Positions 24,136 to 33,137 of a DNA stretch of 64,000 nt are shown here, one piece after another (within the stretch, counting starts at the first letter, position 1; each line of letters begins with the position of its first letter). The notes beneath the pieces were generated by a model. That model was given only the letters and a program-made list of their open reading frames with translations. It had not been told where the DNA came from and searched no databases. Origin of the DNA: Oryzomonas sagensis (GTDB lineage Bacteria > Desulfobacterota > Desulfuromonadia > Geobacterales > Pseudopelobacteraceae); assembly GCF_008802355.1 (NCBI RefSeq), contig NZ_VZRA01000001.1:736524-800523 (forward strand). Direction: 5' to 3'. A program made the position numbers and the translations under genes.

Positions 24136-25737
24136 ATGTTAGCGTTCTACATGCCCGAAGGATTCCAAAGAGTTATAGAGCCTTTCATGGCGTTGTCCCC
24201 CGGCAAACGCATGCTCATCGCCGGCATCGCGCTGTTGTCGGCGTTGGCCTTCGCGGTGCTGATCTTTGTCGTAAATCGTACCGACTATAAGCCGCTTTTT
24301 ACCAATCTGTCCGCTGAGGATGCGGGGGAAATCGTAAAAAAGCTGAAGGATGCCAAGACCCCTTACCAGATCACGGCAGACGGCAAGGGCATCCTCGTCC
24401 CGTCCGACAAGGTGTATGAGATGCGGCTTTCCCTGGCTTCGGAGGGGTTGCCCCAGGGCGGCGGCGTCGGTTTCGAGATCTTTGACCGCAAAAATTTCGG
24501 CATGACGGAGTTCGTCCAGAAGCTCAACTACCAGCGTGCCCTCCAGGGGGAGCTTTCCCGCACCATTTCCCAGATAAATGGCGTCGAGCAGGCGCGCGTT
24601 CATCTCGTGATGCCGGAAAAATCGCTCTTCAAGGATAGTGAGAAGCCTGCCACCGCGTCAATCGTGCTCAAGATGAAATCGAACCGCTCCCTGAGCGATG
24701 GCGAGGTCCAGGGGGTGGTGCATCTGGTCGCTTCTTCCATTGAGGGAATGGACCCCGAGCATGTCACCGTCCTGGACAGCCGCGGCAAGATCCTCAGCAA
24801 GGGGGGCAGCAGCGACCCGGCGGCCCGCATGACCGCGTCCATGCAGGATACCCAGCGCGCCTACGAAAAGAACGTTGAGGAACGCATCCAGTCGCTCCTG
24901 GACCGCGTTGTCGGTTCGGGCAAATCGGTGGCGCGGGCAACAGCGACCTTTGACTTCAAACAGGTGGAGCGGGTCGACGAGAAGTTCGACCCGGAAACCA
25001 TTGCCGTCAGAAGCGAGCAGCGCACCGAGGAGAAGGGGGCGTCCACCACCGCGATCGCCGGTGTCCCCGGCGTGCAGACCAACCTGGGCAAGACCGCTCC
25101 CAAACCGAATTCGGCGTCCGGCGGCGGCTCCAAAAACGATGAGACCCTTAATTACGAGGTGAGCCGGTCGACCTCCAAGACGATCGAACCGGTGGGGACC
25201 CTGAGCAAGATCTCCGTGGCCGTCCTTGTGGACGGCAAGTACGAGATGCCTGCAGCCGTCAAGGATGGGCAGGTCGGCAAAGCCAAATATGTCCCCCGCT
25301 CCCCCGACGAGTTGCAGAAGATCGACGCCCTCGTCAAGAGCGCCATCGGTTTCGACGCCAATCGGGGGGACCAGTTGAGCGTACAGAACATCCCGTTCCA
25401 GGATATGGGCGATACGGGCATGGACGAGACGCCCTCCTGGTGGAGCAGCCCCTTCTTCATGGCGCTCTACAAAAACCTGCTGATCGGCCTGGGCTTCCTG
25501 GCGATGGTCCTCTTCGTTATCAGGCCGCTCCTCAAATCGCTCAAGGTGATAAAGCCGCAGGTCTTTGAAACGTTTGAACCGCTCGGCGAGGCGCCCGAGA
25601 AGCTCACTTCCGCCGAAAAGGCCCAGATAGCCGTGCAGGTGGCTGAACAGCAGAGTCTTATCGAGACGGCGAAAAAGGACCCCTACCAGGTTGCCCAGAT
25701 ACTGCAGAACTGGTTGGGCGAAGAGAACAACAGCTAA
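24136..25737 (+). CDS. fliF: Flagellar MS-ring protein FliF
   Basis: 533 residues. The first membrane helix is near residues 28-48, followed by YscJ/FliF-type ring-building domains (NRTDYKPLFTNLSAEDAGEI; QRALQGELSRTISQINGVE). The second membrane helix is near 440-462. The cytoplasmic tail binds FliG. FliF forms the base ring housing the export gate. ATG 24136 and ATG 24151 are both possible starts, and neither has an ideal ribosome binding site. Confidence 0.94.
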   Translation: MLAFYMPEGFQRVIEPFMALSPGKRMLIAGIALLSALAFAVLIFVVNRTDYKPLFTNLSAEDAGEIVKKLKDAKTPYQITADGKGILVPSDKVYEMRLSLASEGLPQGGGVGFEIFDRKNFGMTEFVQKLNYQRALQGELSRTISQINGVEQARVHLVMPEKSLFKDSEKPATASIVLKMKSNRSLSDGEVQGVVHLVASSIEGMDPEHVTVLDSRGKILSKGGSSDPAARMTASMQDTQRAYEKNVEERIQSLLDRVVGSGKSVARATATFDFKQVERVDEKFDPETIAVRSEQRTEEKGASTTAIAGVPGVQTNLGKTAPKPNSASGGGSKNDETLNYEVSRSTSKTIEPVGTLSKISVAVLVDGKYEMPAAVKDGQVGKAKYVPRSPDELQKIDALVKSAIGFDANRGDQLSVQNIPFQDMGDTGMDETPSWWSSPFFMALYKNLLIGLGFLAMVLFVIRPLLKSLKVIKPQVFETFEPLGEAPEKLTSAEKAQIAVQVAEQQSLIETAKKDPYQVAQILQNWLGEENNS

Positions 25738-25768
25738 AAAAATATTCAAGCGATGAACGGGTGTATTC

Positions 25769-26773
25769 ATGACAGGGTCCATGACGGGGTCTGAAAAAGC
25801 TGCCATCCTGCTGCTCTACCTTGGCAACGAGGTTACCAGCAAGGTGTTCGAGCATTTGGATGACGACGAGATAAAGAAGATCAGCAAGAGCATGGCCCAC
25901 TTGGGCCATGTGCCGCGAAGCACCATCATGGAAGTGGTGGAGGATTTCACCGGCGTTATCAACCCCGAGGCGGGAATTTTCTCCCAGGGTGAAGAGTTCG
26001 TCCGCAAGATCCTGGAAAAGGCGCTTGGCCCCGCTAAAGCGGATATGCTCATGGAGGAGTTGCAGGCCTCCAGTTACGGCGATCTGGTGGATATCCTGGG
26101 CAATATGGATTCCAAGAGTATCGCCAACTTCCTGTCCCAGGAGCATCCCCAGACCGTTGCGGTCATCCTGGCCAAGCTGAAATCCAAGCAGACCAGCGAG
26201 ATCATCAGCCTTCTCCCCCAGGAACTTCAGGCCGAAGTCGTATTGCGGATTGCCGATGTCGAGCAGGTCTCGCCGGATATCCTCCAGGAAATCGACGACG
26301 TCATCCGGCGGGAAATCAAGTCCATGGGCGGCGTTCAGCGCTACAAGGTGGGCGGTGTCGAGAAGGTTGTGGACATGTTCAACCATTTCGACCGCAGCAA
26401 GGAAAAGCAGATCCTCGACAAACTGGATGTGCTCAGCCCCCCCCTGGCCGAGATCATCCGCAAGCACCTCTTTACCTTCGAAGACATCTTCAAGCTGGAT
26501 GACCGCAGTATCCAGGCCATCATGCGCGAGGTCTCCAACGACACCCTGACCCTGGCCATGAAGACGTCGCCGGACGAGGTCAAGGACAAGATCTTCAAGA
26601 ACATCTCCAGCCGCGCGGCGGAAATGATCAAGGAGGACCTGGAGGTCATGGGGCCGGTGCGGCTCTCGGATGTGGACAAGGCCCAGTCGGAAATCATCAA
26701 GGTTGTGCGCAAGATGGAAGAGGAAGGCAAGATCGTGCTGGCCGGCCGTGGGGGAGACGATGTCCTCGTCTAA
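25769..26773 (+). CDS. fliG: Flagellar motor switch protein FliG
   Basis: 334 residues, the usual length. The N-terminal FliF-binding domain begins AAILLLYLGNEVTSKVFEHL. The middle segment EHPQTVAVILAKL is the typical FliG motif that contacts FliM. The C-terminal torque helix contains the charged residues of LDDRSIQAIMREV and SPDEVKDKIFKNISSRAAE. It is the rotor part that contacts the stator. fliH overlaps its end by 14 bases. Confidence 0.96.
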   Translation: MTGSMTGSEKAAILLLYLGNEVTSKVFEHLDDDEIKKISKSMAHLGHVPRSTIMEVVEDFTGVINPEAGIFSQGEEFVRKILEKALGPAKADMLMEELQASSYGDLVDILGNMDSKSIANFLSQEHPQTVAVILAKLKSKQTSEIISLLPQELQAEVVLRIADVEQVSPDILQEIDDVIRREIKSMGGVQRYKVGGVEKVVDMFNHFDRSKEKQILDKLDVLSPPLAEIIRKHLFTFEDIFKLDDRSIQAIMREVSNDTLTLAMKTSPDEVKDKIFKNISSRAAEMIKEDLEVMGPVRLSDVDKAQSEIIKVVRKMEEEGKIVLAGRGGDDVLV

Positions 26774-27500
26774 GATCTTCAAAGCGGCGCAAACGGAAGG
26801 GATCGTCGTCACCGACTACGCCTTCGGCCAGGTCGGCCAGGCGCACGGCGCTGCCCATGAAACCGGCTTTGTGCCCATGGGGCTCTTCGACTCATCGGAG
26901 ATCGACGCGGCACCGGTTGCCCCGTCTCCCGAAGCGGCCCCGGAGGTTGTGGAGCCCGCCGGGGTGGCCATGACCGAGGAGGAACTGGACCAACAGCTCC
27001 GCGATGCCTTCAACAGCGGCCTCCAGGAGGGTAAAAACCTGGCCGAACGCGGCCTGGTGAACGTCTTCAGGTCGCTCAGGACCGCGGCCGAAGGGGTTCG
27101 CGACCTGCGGGAGAAGGTTCTGCGGGAGTCGGAGGAAGAACTCCTCAAGCTCGTCATCATGGTCGCCCGCAAGGTGATTCTGCGGGAAGTCAAGATGGAC
27201 CGCTCCATCCTCGAGGATGTGGTCCAATCGGCCATTGCGGGGCTCTCCGAACGCGACATGGTAACGGTGCGCCTGAACCCTGACGATCATGCGCTGATTA
27301 CCAGCGGCCATGGGGGCTACTTCCAGCAGGAGTTGAAGAGCGACCGGATGAACTTCAAGGCCGATGCGGCCGTTTTACCGGGCAATTGCCAGATAGATGC
27401 CGAGATGGGCACCATTGATGCCAGCGTTGATGGCCAGCTCGACGAGATCTATCGGCGCCTTCTCGAAGAGCGGAGCCGGGCCTCGGCTCCCGACGCCTGA
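26760..27500 (+). CDS. fliH: Flagellar export regulator FliH
   Basis: 246 residues from ATG 26760, inside the end of fliG, with GGGGGAG just upstream. It has a variable N-terminus, a helical middle (EEELDQQLRDAFNSGLQEG) and a conserved C-terminal half (LVIMVARKVILREVKMD; VTVRLNPDDHALI) like V-ATPase subunit E. FliH dimers bind and inhibit the FliI ATPase and dock it at the export gate. Confidence 0.88.
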   Translation: MSSSKIFKAAQTEGIVVTDYAFGQVGQAHGAAHETGFVPMGLFDSSEIDAAPVAPSPEAAPEVVEPAGVAMTEEELDQQLRDAFNSGLQEGKNLAERGLVNVFRSLRTAAEGVRDLREKVLRESEEELLKLVIMVARKVILREVKMDRSILEDVVQSAIAGLSERDMVTVRLNPDDHALITSGHGGYFQQELKSDRMNFKADAAVLPGNCQIDAEMGTIDASVDGQLDEIYRRLLEERSRASAPDA

Positions 27501-27513
27501 GGCCGGGGAGAGC

Positions 27514-28827
27514 ATGTCGCACCTCAACCTGAAGAAATACCGGACAGCCCTGGAATCGGTCAAGCCGGTAAAATTACACGGCAAGGTCACCCAGGTCGTC
27601 GGGTTGGTGATCGAAGGGTATTGCCCGGATACGTCGGTCGGGGCCATTTGCGAGATCAAACCCCAGAACGGGGACCCGATTCCGGCGGAGGTGGTCGGTT
27701 TCCGCAACAACAAGACCCTCCTGATGCCGTTGGGAGAGTTGCGGGGCGTCGGATTGGACAGCCTGATCTCCGTCCGGCGGGAAAACGCCACCTTGGGGGT
27801 GGGACCGCTGATGCTGGGCCGGGTGATCGACGGTCTCGGCAACCCCATAGACGATAAGGGACCGATCAGGGTGGAGGAGGAGTACCCGATCTACGCAACG
27901 CCGGTCAACCCCATGACACGGCCCCCCATCAGAAAGCCGCTCGACCTAGGCATCCGCAGTATCAACGGGCTTCTGACCTGCGGCCAGGGGCAGCGGGTCG
28001 GCATTATGGCCGGTTCCGGCGTCGGGAAATCGACACTCTTGGGGATGATCGCCCGCTATACCGAGGCGGACGTCAACGTGATCGCCCTGATCGGCGAGCG
28101 GGGGCGCGAGCTGCGGGAGTTCATCGAGAAGGACCTCCAGGAGCAGGGGCTCAAGAAAACGGTGGTGGTGGTCGCCACCTCTGACCAGCCGCCGCTTGTC
28201 CGCATGCGGGGCGCCTATATCGCCACCACCATCGCCGAATATTTTCAGCAACAGGGCAAGAAGGTGCTGCTGATGATGGACTCGGCCACCCGTTTTGCCA
28301 TGGCCATGCGCGAAGTCGGCCTGGCCATCGGGGAACCGCCGACCACCAAGGGCTACACGCCGTCGGTCTTTGCCGCCCTGCCCAAGCTGCTGGAGCGCAC
28401 CGGCAATTTCCCCGACGGGAGCATCACCGGCCTGTACACCGTGCTGGTCGAGGGGGACGATTTCAACGAACCGATATCGGACGCCATGCGCAGCATCCTG
28501 GACGGTCATATCGTCCTCTCCCGAAGCCTGGCGGCGCGCAACATCTATCCGCCCATCGATGTGCTGGCCAGCGCCAGCAGGGTCATGGCGGATGTGACCA
28601 CCGGCGAGCACCTGGACCTGGCCGGCAAGTTCAAGGAAGCACTGGCAACGCACCGCCAGTCCGAGGACCTTATCAATATCGGGGCCTACAAGGCGGGCAG
28701 CAATCCCGGTATAGATTATGCTGTAGCACGCTATGACGGCATGGTGACCTATCTCAAGCAGGCCGTCCAGGACCCGGTGTCCATGTTCGATGCGGTCCAG
28801 GGCCTCAAGAAGCTCTTTGAGGCCTGA
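27514..28827 (+). CDS. fliI: Flagellum-specific export ATPase FliI
   Basis: 437 residues, normal length. The Walker A motif is GSGVGKST near residue 167, Walker B is VLLMMDS near 252, and GERGRELREFIEKDL is typical of FliI. It is an F1-beta-like hexameric ATPase that energises type III export. ATG 27514 follows GGGGAG. Upstream in-frame codons belong to the fliH region and are not part of the gene. Confidence 0.96.
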   Translation: MSHLNLKKYRTALESVKPVKLHGKVTQVVGLVIEGYCPDTSVGAICEIKPQNGDPIPAEVVGFRNNKTLLMPLGELRGVGLDSLISVRRENATLGVGPLMLGRVIDGLGNPIDDKGPIRVEEEYPIYATPVNPMTRPPIRKPLDLGIRSINGLLTCGQGQRVGIMAGSGVGKSTLLGMIARYTEADVNVIALIGERGRELREFIEKDLQEQGLKKTVVVVATSDQPPLVRMRGAYIATTIAEYFQQQGKKVLLMMDSATRFAMAMREVGLAIGEPPTTKGYTPSVFAALPKLLERTGNFPDGSITGLYTVLVEGDDFNEPISDAMRSILDGHIVLSRSLAARNIYPPIDVLASASRVMADVTTGEHLDLAGKFKEALATHRQSEDLINIGAYKAGSNPGIDYAVARYDGMVTYLKQAVQDPVSMFDAVQGLKKLFEA

Positions 28828-28850
28828 GCGGCAGACCGAGGTGAGCGTTC

Positions 28851-29294
28851 GTGAAAGGCAATGGCTTCAAACTGGAGCAGGTGCTCCACTACCGCTGCGA
28901 AATCGAAAAGATGCGCAAGCAGGAGTTTGCCTCGGCCAAGCGTGATTTCGAGCATGCGGGCGACCGGCTCAAACGGGAAAAAGAACGGGTGGCAACTCTT
29001 GCCGAGGAGTTCAGCCACCGCCAGGGCGAACTGGAAAGCATCCAGGAGATGCGCATGTACGCCGACTTCTTTGCCCGCAAGCGTGAGGACATCAAGCAGC
29101 AGAAGGAACGGCTCGATCAACTCGGCACCATCATGAATGATCGGCGAGATTTTTTACTGGCTGCGGCCAAGGACAAAAAAGTGTTGGAATCGCTTAAAGA
29201 ACAGAAGGCGAAAGAGTTCAAACGGATGATGGACCATAAGGAACAGGCGTTTTTGGACGAAATATCCATCCAGAAAAAGGGTAACAAACCGTGA
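28851..29294 (+). CDS. fliJ: Flagellar export stalk protein FliJ
   Basis: 147 residues from GTG 28851. It is almost all charged coiled coil (RCEIEKMRKQEFASAKRDF; KREDIKQQKERLDQLG), as FliJ is. It forms the stalk in the FliI ring and contacts FlhA. The next start overlaps its stop by four bases (GTGA). Confidence 0.9.
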   Translation: MKGNGFKLEQVLHYRCEIEKMRKQEFASAKRDFEHAGDRLKREKERVATLAEEFSHRQGELESIQEMRMYADFFARKREDIKQQKERLDQLGTIMNDRRDFLLAAAKDKKVLESLKEQKAKEFKRMMDHKEQAFLDEISIQKKGNKP

Positions 29295-29863
29295 TGTTCC
29301 GTCCAGCCAGATTATTGACAAGGGTTTCGGTAGTGGCCGGTTTGGTGGTGGGGATGGTGGCCCTGGAGCCCCCCTGGGCCGGGGCCGAGAGCGGGAGCTC
29401 CGCCAGGAGGGGAGCAGGGGGGGGGAAAGAAGCTGCGCAGGATCAGACGTTCAGCGCCTCCCGTGCCGCCCGCGAGGAAAAAGCCATCCAGGATGCGCGC
29501 CGCCAGCAACTGGTGACGAAAGAGGCCGCACTGGCCGCCAAGGAACAGGAGCTGAAAAAACTCAGCGCCAAGCTCGAAGCCCAGGTCAAGGCCCTGGAGG
29601 AGAGCAAAAAGAGGGTCGATGAGAGCATGAAGGTGCGCTCCACGGCCCAGAAAAAAACGCAGGACGAAAAGATGCAGAGGATGGTCAAACTGTTCAAGAC
29701 CCTGCGTGGCGAACAGGCCGGCCAATACATTGACAGCTTGCACGAAGACCTGGCCCTGGCGTTGCTGAGTCGGCTGGACACGAAAACGGTGGCGAAACTG
29801 GCCCCTTTCATCAACCAGCCGCGGGTCGTCAAGTGGATAAGTGAAAATCTTCGGGGAAGATAA
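29291..29863 (+). CDS. MotE-like periplasmic coiled-coil protein
   Basis: 190 residues with an N-terminal signal or anchor (about 9-32). A long coiled coil (about 60-115) follows, then a C-terminal MgtE_N-like domain (RMVKLFKTLRGEQAGQYIDS; LSRLDTKTVAKLAPFI). This layout, between fliJ and fliK, matches MotE, a periplasmic chaperone of the stator protein MotC/MotB in other bacteria. No motAB gene is in the window. GTG 29291 or ATG 29294 are both possible starts. Confidence 0.75.
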   Translation: MMFRPARLLTRVSVVAGLVVGMVALEPPWAGAESGSSARRGAGGGKEAAQDQTFSASRAAREEKAIQDARRQQLVTKEAALAAKEQELKKLSAKLEAQVKALEESKKRVDESMKVRSTAQKKTQDEKMQRMVKLFKTLRGEQAGQYIDSLHEDLALALLSRLDTKTVAKLAPFINQPRVVKWISENLRGR

Positions 29864-29935
29864 GGAATCGGCTTTTATGGGCACGTAACTGTCCCTGCCT
29901 GTAAAAAATCTCGCGAGAAGGGAGGTGAAACGAAA

Positions 29936-31966
29936 ATGGATACAGGACAGATGAGTATGATGCCGGCGAGTGCCGCTGTGGCAACGCTGGTCGCCATGCA
30001 GCTGGCTTCTCCCGCAACCGGGTTACCGGAAGGGGAGGGGCAGGCCGGCGGCAATTTCGCCGGGGTGCTGCAAGGGATGACGGACCAGAAGGCGCCTCAA
30101 GGGGCGGGGTCCGCTTCCGCCGGCACAGGCGCTCCGGCGTCGGTGCCGCCGGAGAAGGATGGCGGGACCGATGCGGCGACGGTCGCGCAGGATGGCATGA
30201 GCGGGCTGATGGCGGGATTGCTCGCGACGCTCGATATGAGCGCCAAACCGCTTGCAACGGGCGCGGAGCCCACTACCGATGTGCCGTCGGCTGGCACTTC
30301 GGCCGCAAAGCCACAGGATGTGGCGCTGAATGCAGACGGGATACAGTCGGCCCTGCTGGTTCAGATGAATGGCAGCAGAATGCTGCAAGCGGATGGCACG
30401 GTTATGCAGCAGACTGCTGCGGCGCCGGTGCCGGAGGTTGGCACAACGACAGGCGGGACCCAGCCGGCCCTGCCGATTCGGACGAACGGCAGCAGCATGC
30501 CGGGGGCCGACGGCACGGCTGCCCAGCCGAATGTCGCAGCGCTGGTGGCGGAAAGTGCCGTTGCAGCCGATGGCGGCGCCATGGCTATCCCGGGGGCGTT
30601 GGCCGCAGGAAGCGACGGCGGGCAGAAGCCGGCCGGAGATGCGGAATCGCTGACGGCCTCCCAGGCGGTTCCGGCGAAGAGCCGGTTGCCAGACTTTTCA
30701 GCCACGTTGGGGGGAGCCCCCCGGCACGCTTTACCGACGGAGCCGGCGGCAGCACAGCCGGTTATGGCAGCTGCAGAACAAAACGCTTCGACGACGAGCG
30801 TTGGCAACCTTGCCACAGAACGTGGCACGGCGTCGAACGGTCAGACCGTGACTGCCGGTGAAGCGACGCTCACCCGTGCCGGCTCGAACACGCCGGGGCA
30901 GGTCGCCGCAGAGGTCAAAACGGCACCATCACCGCAGGTGACTGTGGAACAGCAGCAGGCAGTGATCCTGCCACGCTCAGCCGCTCTTGAGGCTGCGCTG
31001 GCGGGAGGCCCCACCCAGAAGGATGGCGGCGCGCCGGAACCGGCCAAAACAGTTCCAGCGGCGCCGACGGCGCAGAATGCGCAGGCAACGGAAACGCTCC
31101 CGGCCACCGCAGGGAAGGCGGCACCGGATGTGCAGCTGCCGAACCAGGCGGCGGCAACCGCCGATGCCCGTACCAGCCGTGAACAAACACGGATGGCGGC
31201 CGATACCGGAGTCGTGCCCGAGGCCGGGAAAAAGAGTGCGGAGCTTGGAGGAGAGACCGCCCAGGCGCGTGTCGAGCGCGAGGCGGTGGCAAAGGCCGTG
31301 GAAAGCGCCTCGGTTGACGCGGCACAATCCCCCGGCGATGCGCCGACCGGCGGCGAGTTCAGCAACGGCGGCGAGAAAGGTGCGGCGGACCAGTTTACCA
31401 ACGGTCAGTTCCAGACCGCCGCGGTGCACCAACAAGGGAAGGTCGAAGGCGCAAGCGTAGCGAGCAACATCGCTGCTCCGCTCCAAAACAGCGGGCAGCG
31501 GCCCGTACTTTCCGAGCAGATCATGCAGCAGGTCAAGGACCGTCTCGCGAACCACGAGATCAAAACGGGCACCGACCAGATCGTGCTGAAGCTTTCGCCG
31601 GAAAATCTCGGCGACTTGCGGGTGAACATGAGTATGGACGGGCAACGCCTGAAGGTTGAGATCGTGGCGGAAAACCGGATGGTGCGTGACACCCTGCTGC
31701 AAAATACCGACTCGCTCAAGGAGTCGTTGGCGCGGCAGAACATCAGCATGGAGTCCTTTGACGTGTCGACCGCCGGTCGTGGCGGAGCGGGCAACCCCGG
31801 CCAGGGGCAACAGCAGAATGCCTGGCGCGAGTTTGCCGAGCAGAAACAACAAAACGCCTGGCTGTCGTCGGGCGGCTACCGCCTGCCGGATACAGCAACG
31901 GCGGTTTCAAGCCAGCTGGCATATCAAACGCCATCCCGGCACACGATGGTCGATCTTCATTTTTGA
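29936..31966 (+). CDS. fliK: Flagellar hook-length control protein FliK
   Basis: 676 residues. About 500 residues are a low-complexity, Ala/Gly/Pro/Thr-rich ruler region without clear folds, containing two similar stretches (near 143-160 and 180-200: MNGSRMLQADGT and TNGSSMPGADGT). The C-terminal Flg_hook domain (LKLSPENLGDLRVNMSMDG, then DTLLQNTDSLKESLARQNI) is clear at about 545-615. FliK measures the hook and switches FlhB specificity. GGGAGGTGAAACGAAA precedes the ATG. Confidence 0.92.
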   Translation: MDTGQMSMMPASAAVATLVAMQLASPATGLPEGEGQAGGNFAGVLQGMTDQKAPQGAGSASAGTGAPASVPPEKDGGTDAATVAQDGMSGLMAGLLATLDMSAKPLATGAEPTTDVPSAGTSAAKPQDVALNADGIQSALLVQMNGSRMLQADGTVMQQTAAAPVPEVGTTTGGTQPALPIRTNGSSMPGADGTAAQPNVAALVAESAVAADGGAMAIPGALAAGSDGGQKPAGDAESLTASQAVPAKSRLPDFSATLGGAPRHALPTEPAAAQPVMAAAEQNASTTSVGNLATERGTASNGQTVTAGEATLTRAGSNTPGQVAAEVKTAPSPQVTVEQQQAVILPRSAALEAALAGGPTQKDGGAPEPAKTVPAAPTAQNAQATETLPATAGKAAPDVQLPNQAAATADARTSREQTRMAADTGVVPEAGKKSAELGGETAQARVEREAVAKAVESASVDAAQSPGDAPTGGEFSNGGEKGAADQFTNGQFQTAAVHQQGKVEGASVASNIAAPLQNSGQRPVLSEQIMQQVKDRLANHEIKTGTDQIVLKLSPENLGDLRVNMSMDGQRLKVEIVAENRMVRDTLLQNTDSLKESLARQNISMESFDVSTAGRGGAGNPGQGQQQNAWREFAEQKQQNAWLSSGGYRLPDTATAVSSQLAYQTPSRHTMVDLHF

Positions 31967-31983
31967 AAGAGAGGTGATTTTCA

Positions 31984-32646
31984 ATGGTAAGTAGCGTCAC
32001 TTCAACAACCACTACCTCGTCGGCCGCGGTCCAAATGCAAAAAGACCTGGGTTTTACCGGCCAGGACTTCCTGAAACTTTTCATCGCCCAGCTGCAGAAC
32101 CAGGACCCCTTGTCACCCCAGGATTCCTCGGCATTTTTGGGACAACTGGCCCAGATGTCGCAAGTGGAACAGGCCTATAATACGAACACGAATTTGACGA
32201 GCCTGCTGACGGCCCAGAATAACGCCACCAGCATGAACAGCGTGTCGTTTATCGGCAAAACGGTCAAGGCGAACGGCAACAGCGTAGCGTTCGACGGAAC
32301 ATCGGCGGCAACACTCCAGTACAACCTCGCCGGCGCTTCGGCATCCTCCACCGTCACGATCACCGATGCATCGGGGAAAACGGTCAGGACCGCCACCGTC
32401 GCGGCACAGTCCGCGGGGGATAACACCTTTACCTGGGATGGACGTGACAACAGCGGGACGCTGCTCCCGGCCGGGGCCTACACCTTTGCCGTATCGAGCA
32501 CGTCGGCCGGCGGTTCTGCCGTAACGGCAACCCCCTACACCAGCGGGACGGTTAACGGCGTGGCCTTTGTCAACGGTGTCCCAGCCCTCACCATCGGCTC
32601 CGTGTCCGTGGCGTTGTCCGATGTCCTCAGCGTCAAGGGGGTGTAA
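31984..32646 (+). CDS. flgD: Flagellar hook cap protein FlgD
   Basis: 220 residues. The N-terminal conserved part is FTGQDFLKLFIAQLQNQDPL, followed by SAFLGQLAQMSQVEQ. A FlgD Ig/Tudor-like region with FTWDGRDNSGTLLPAGAY follows. It caps the growing hook and is lost afterwards. The start lies 17 bases after fliK with GAGAGGTG upstream. Confidence 0.94.
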   Translation: MVSSVTSTTTTSSAAVQMQKDLGFTGQDFLKLFIAQLQNQDPLSPQDSSAFLGQLAQMSQVEQAYNTNTNLTSLLTAQNNATSMNSVSFIGKTVKANGNSVAFDGTSAATLQYNLAGASASSTVTITDASGKTVRTATVAAQSAGDNTFTWDGRDNSGTLLPAGAYTFAVSSTSAGGSAVTATPYTSGTVNGVAFVNGVPALTIGSVSVALSDVLSVKGV

Positions 32647-32654
32647 CCAGAAAA

Positions 32655-33041
32655 ATGGTAGACCAGATTTTTTTCCCAAACCCCGTCCAGCCGGGAAGGC
32701 AAGAACGCCCCCAGCCGCAGAAACCGACGAGCGGACAGGTTGCGGATTCTTCGTTTGCCCGCGTACTGGATGGAAAACTCCCGAGCCAAGGGGTAAAGTT
32801 CTCGCAACACGCCCAGGAGAGGCTCAAATCGCGTAACATCGTCCTCTCCGCCAACGACATCGCCAACCTTGAAGGGGCCGTCAACAATGTAGCCCAGAAG
32901 GGTGGCAAGGAATCTCTGGTCATGATGAAGGATGCGGCACTGGTGGTGAGCATCACGAACCGCACCGTGGTAACCGCCCTGGACAGAAACCAGATGCAGG
33001 GCAACGTGTTCACGAACATCGATTCAGCAGTCATCATCTGA
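32655..33041 (+). CDS. Conserved flagellar operon protein (TIGR02530-like)
   Basis: 128 residues. The conserved core is VKFSQHAQERLKSRNIVLS, then SLVMMKDAALVVSITNRTVVTALD. Small proteins of this type lie between flgD and flgE in many bacteria; their molecular role is not established. The start is eight bases after flgD. It lacks a signal peptide or membrane segment. Confidence 0.85.
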   Translation: MVDQIFFPNPVQPGRQERPQPQKPTSGQVADSSFARVLDGKLPSQGVKFSQHAQERLKSRNIVLSANDIANLEGAVNNVAQKGGKESLVMMKDAALVVSITNRTVVTALDRNQMQGNVFTNIDSAVII

Positions 33042-33077
33042 CAACGAAACAGGGCTGGACCTCCTTGAGGAAGCCCC

Positions 33078-33103
33078 GAAGCGCCGACCGATTGACGCGC
33101 TTC
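33078..33103 (+). other. Hairpin in the leader of flgE
   Basis: GAAGCGC (33078-33084) and GCGCTTC (33097-33103) form a 7-pair stem with a 12-base loop, 34 bases before the hook gene start. There is no T run. It may protect the flgE message after processing. Confidence 0.35.
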
Positions 33104-33137
33104 ACCCAAACCCACAAAGAATAGAGGAGGCATCACC

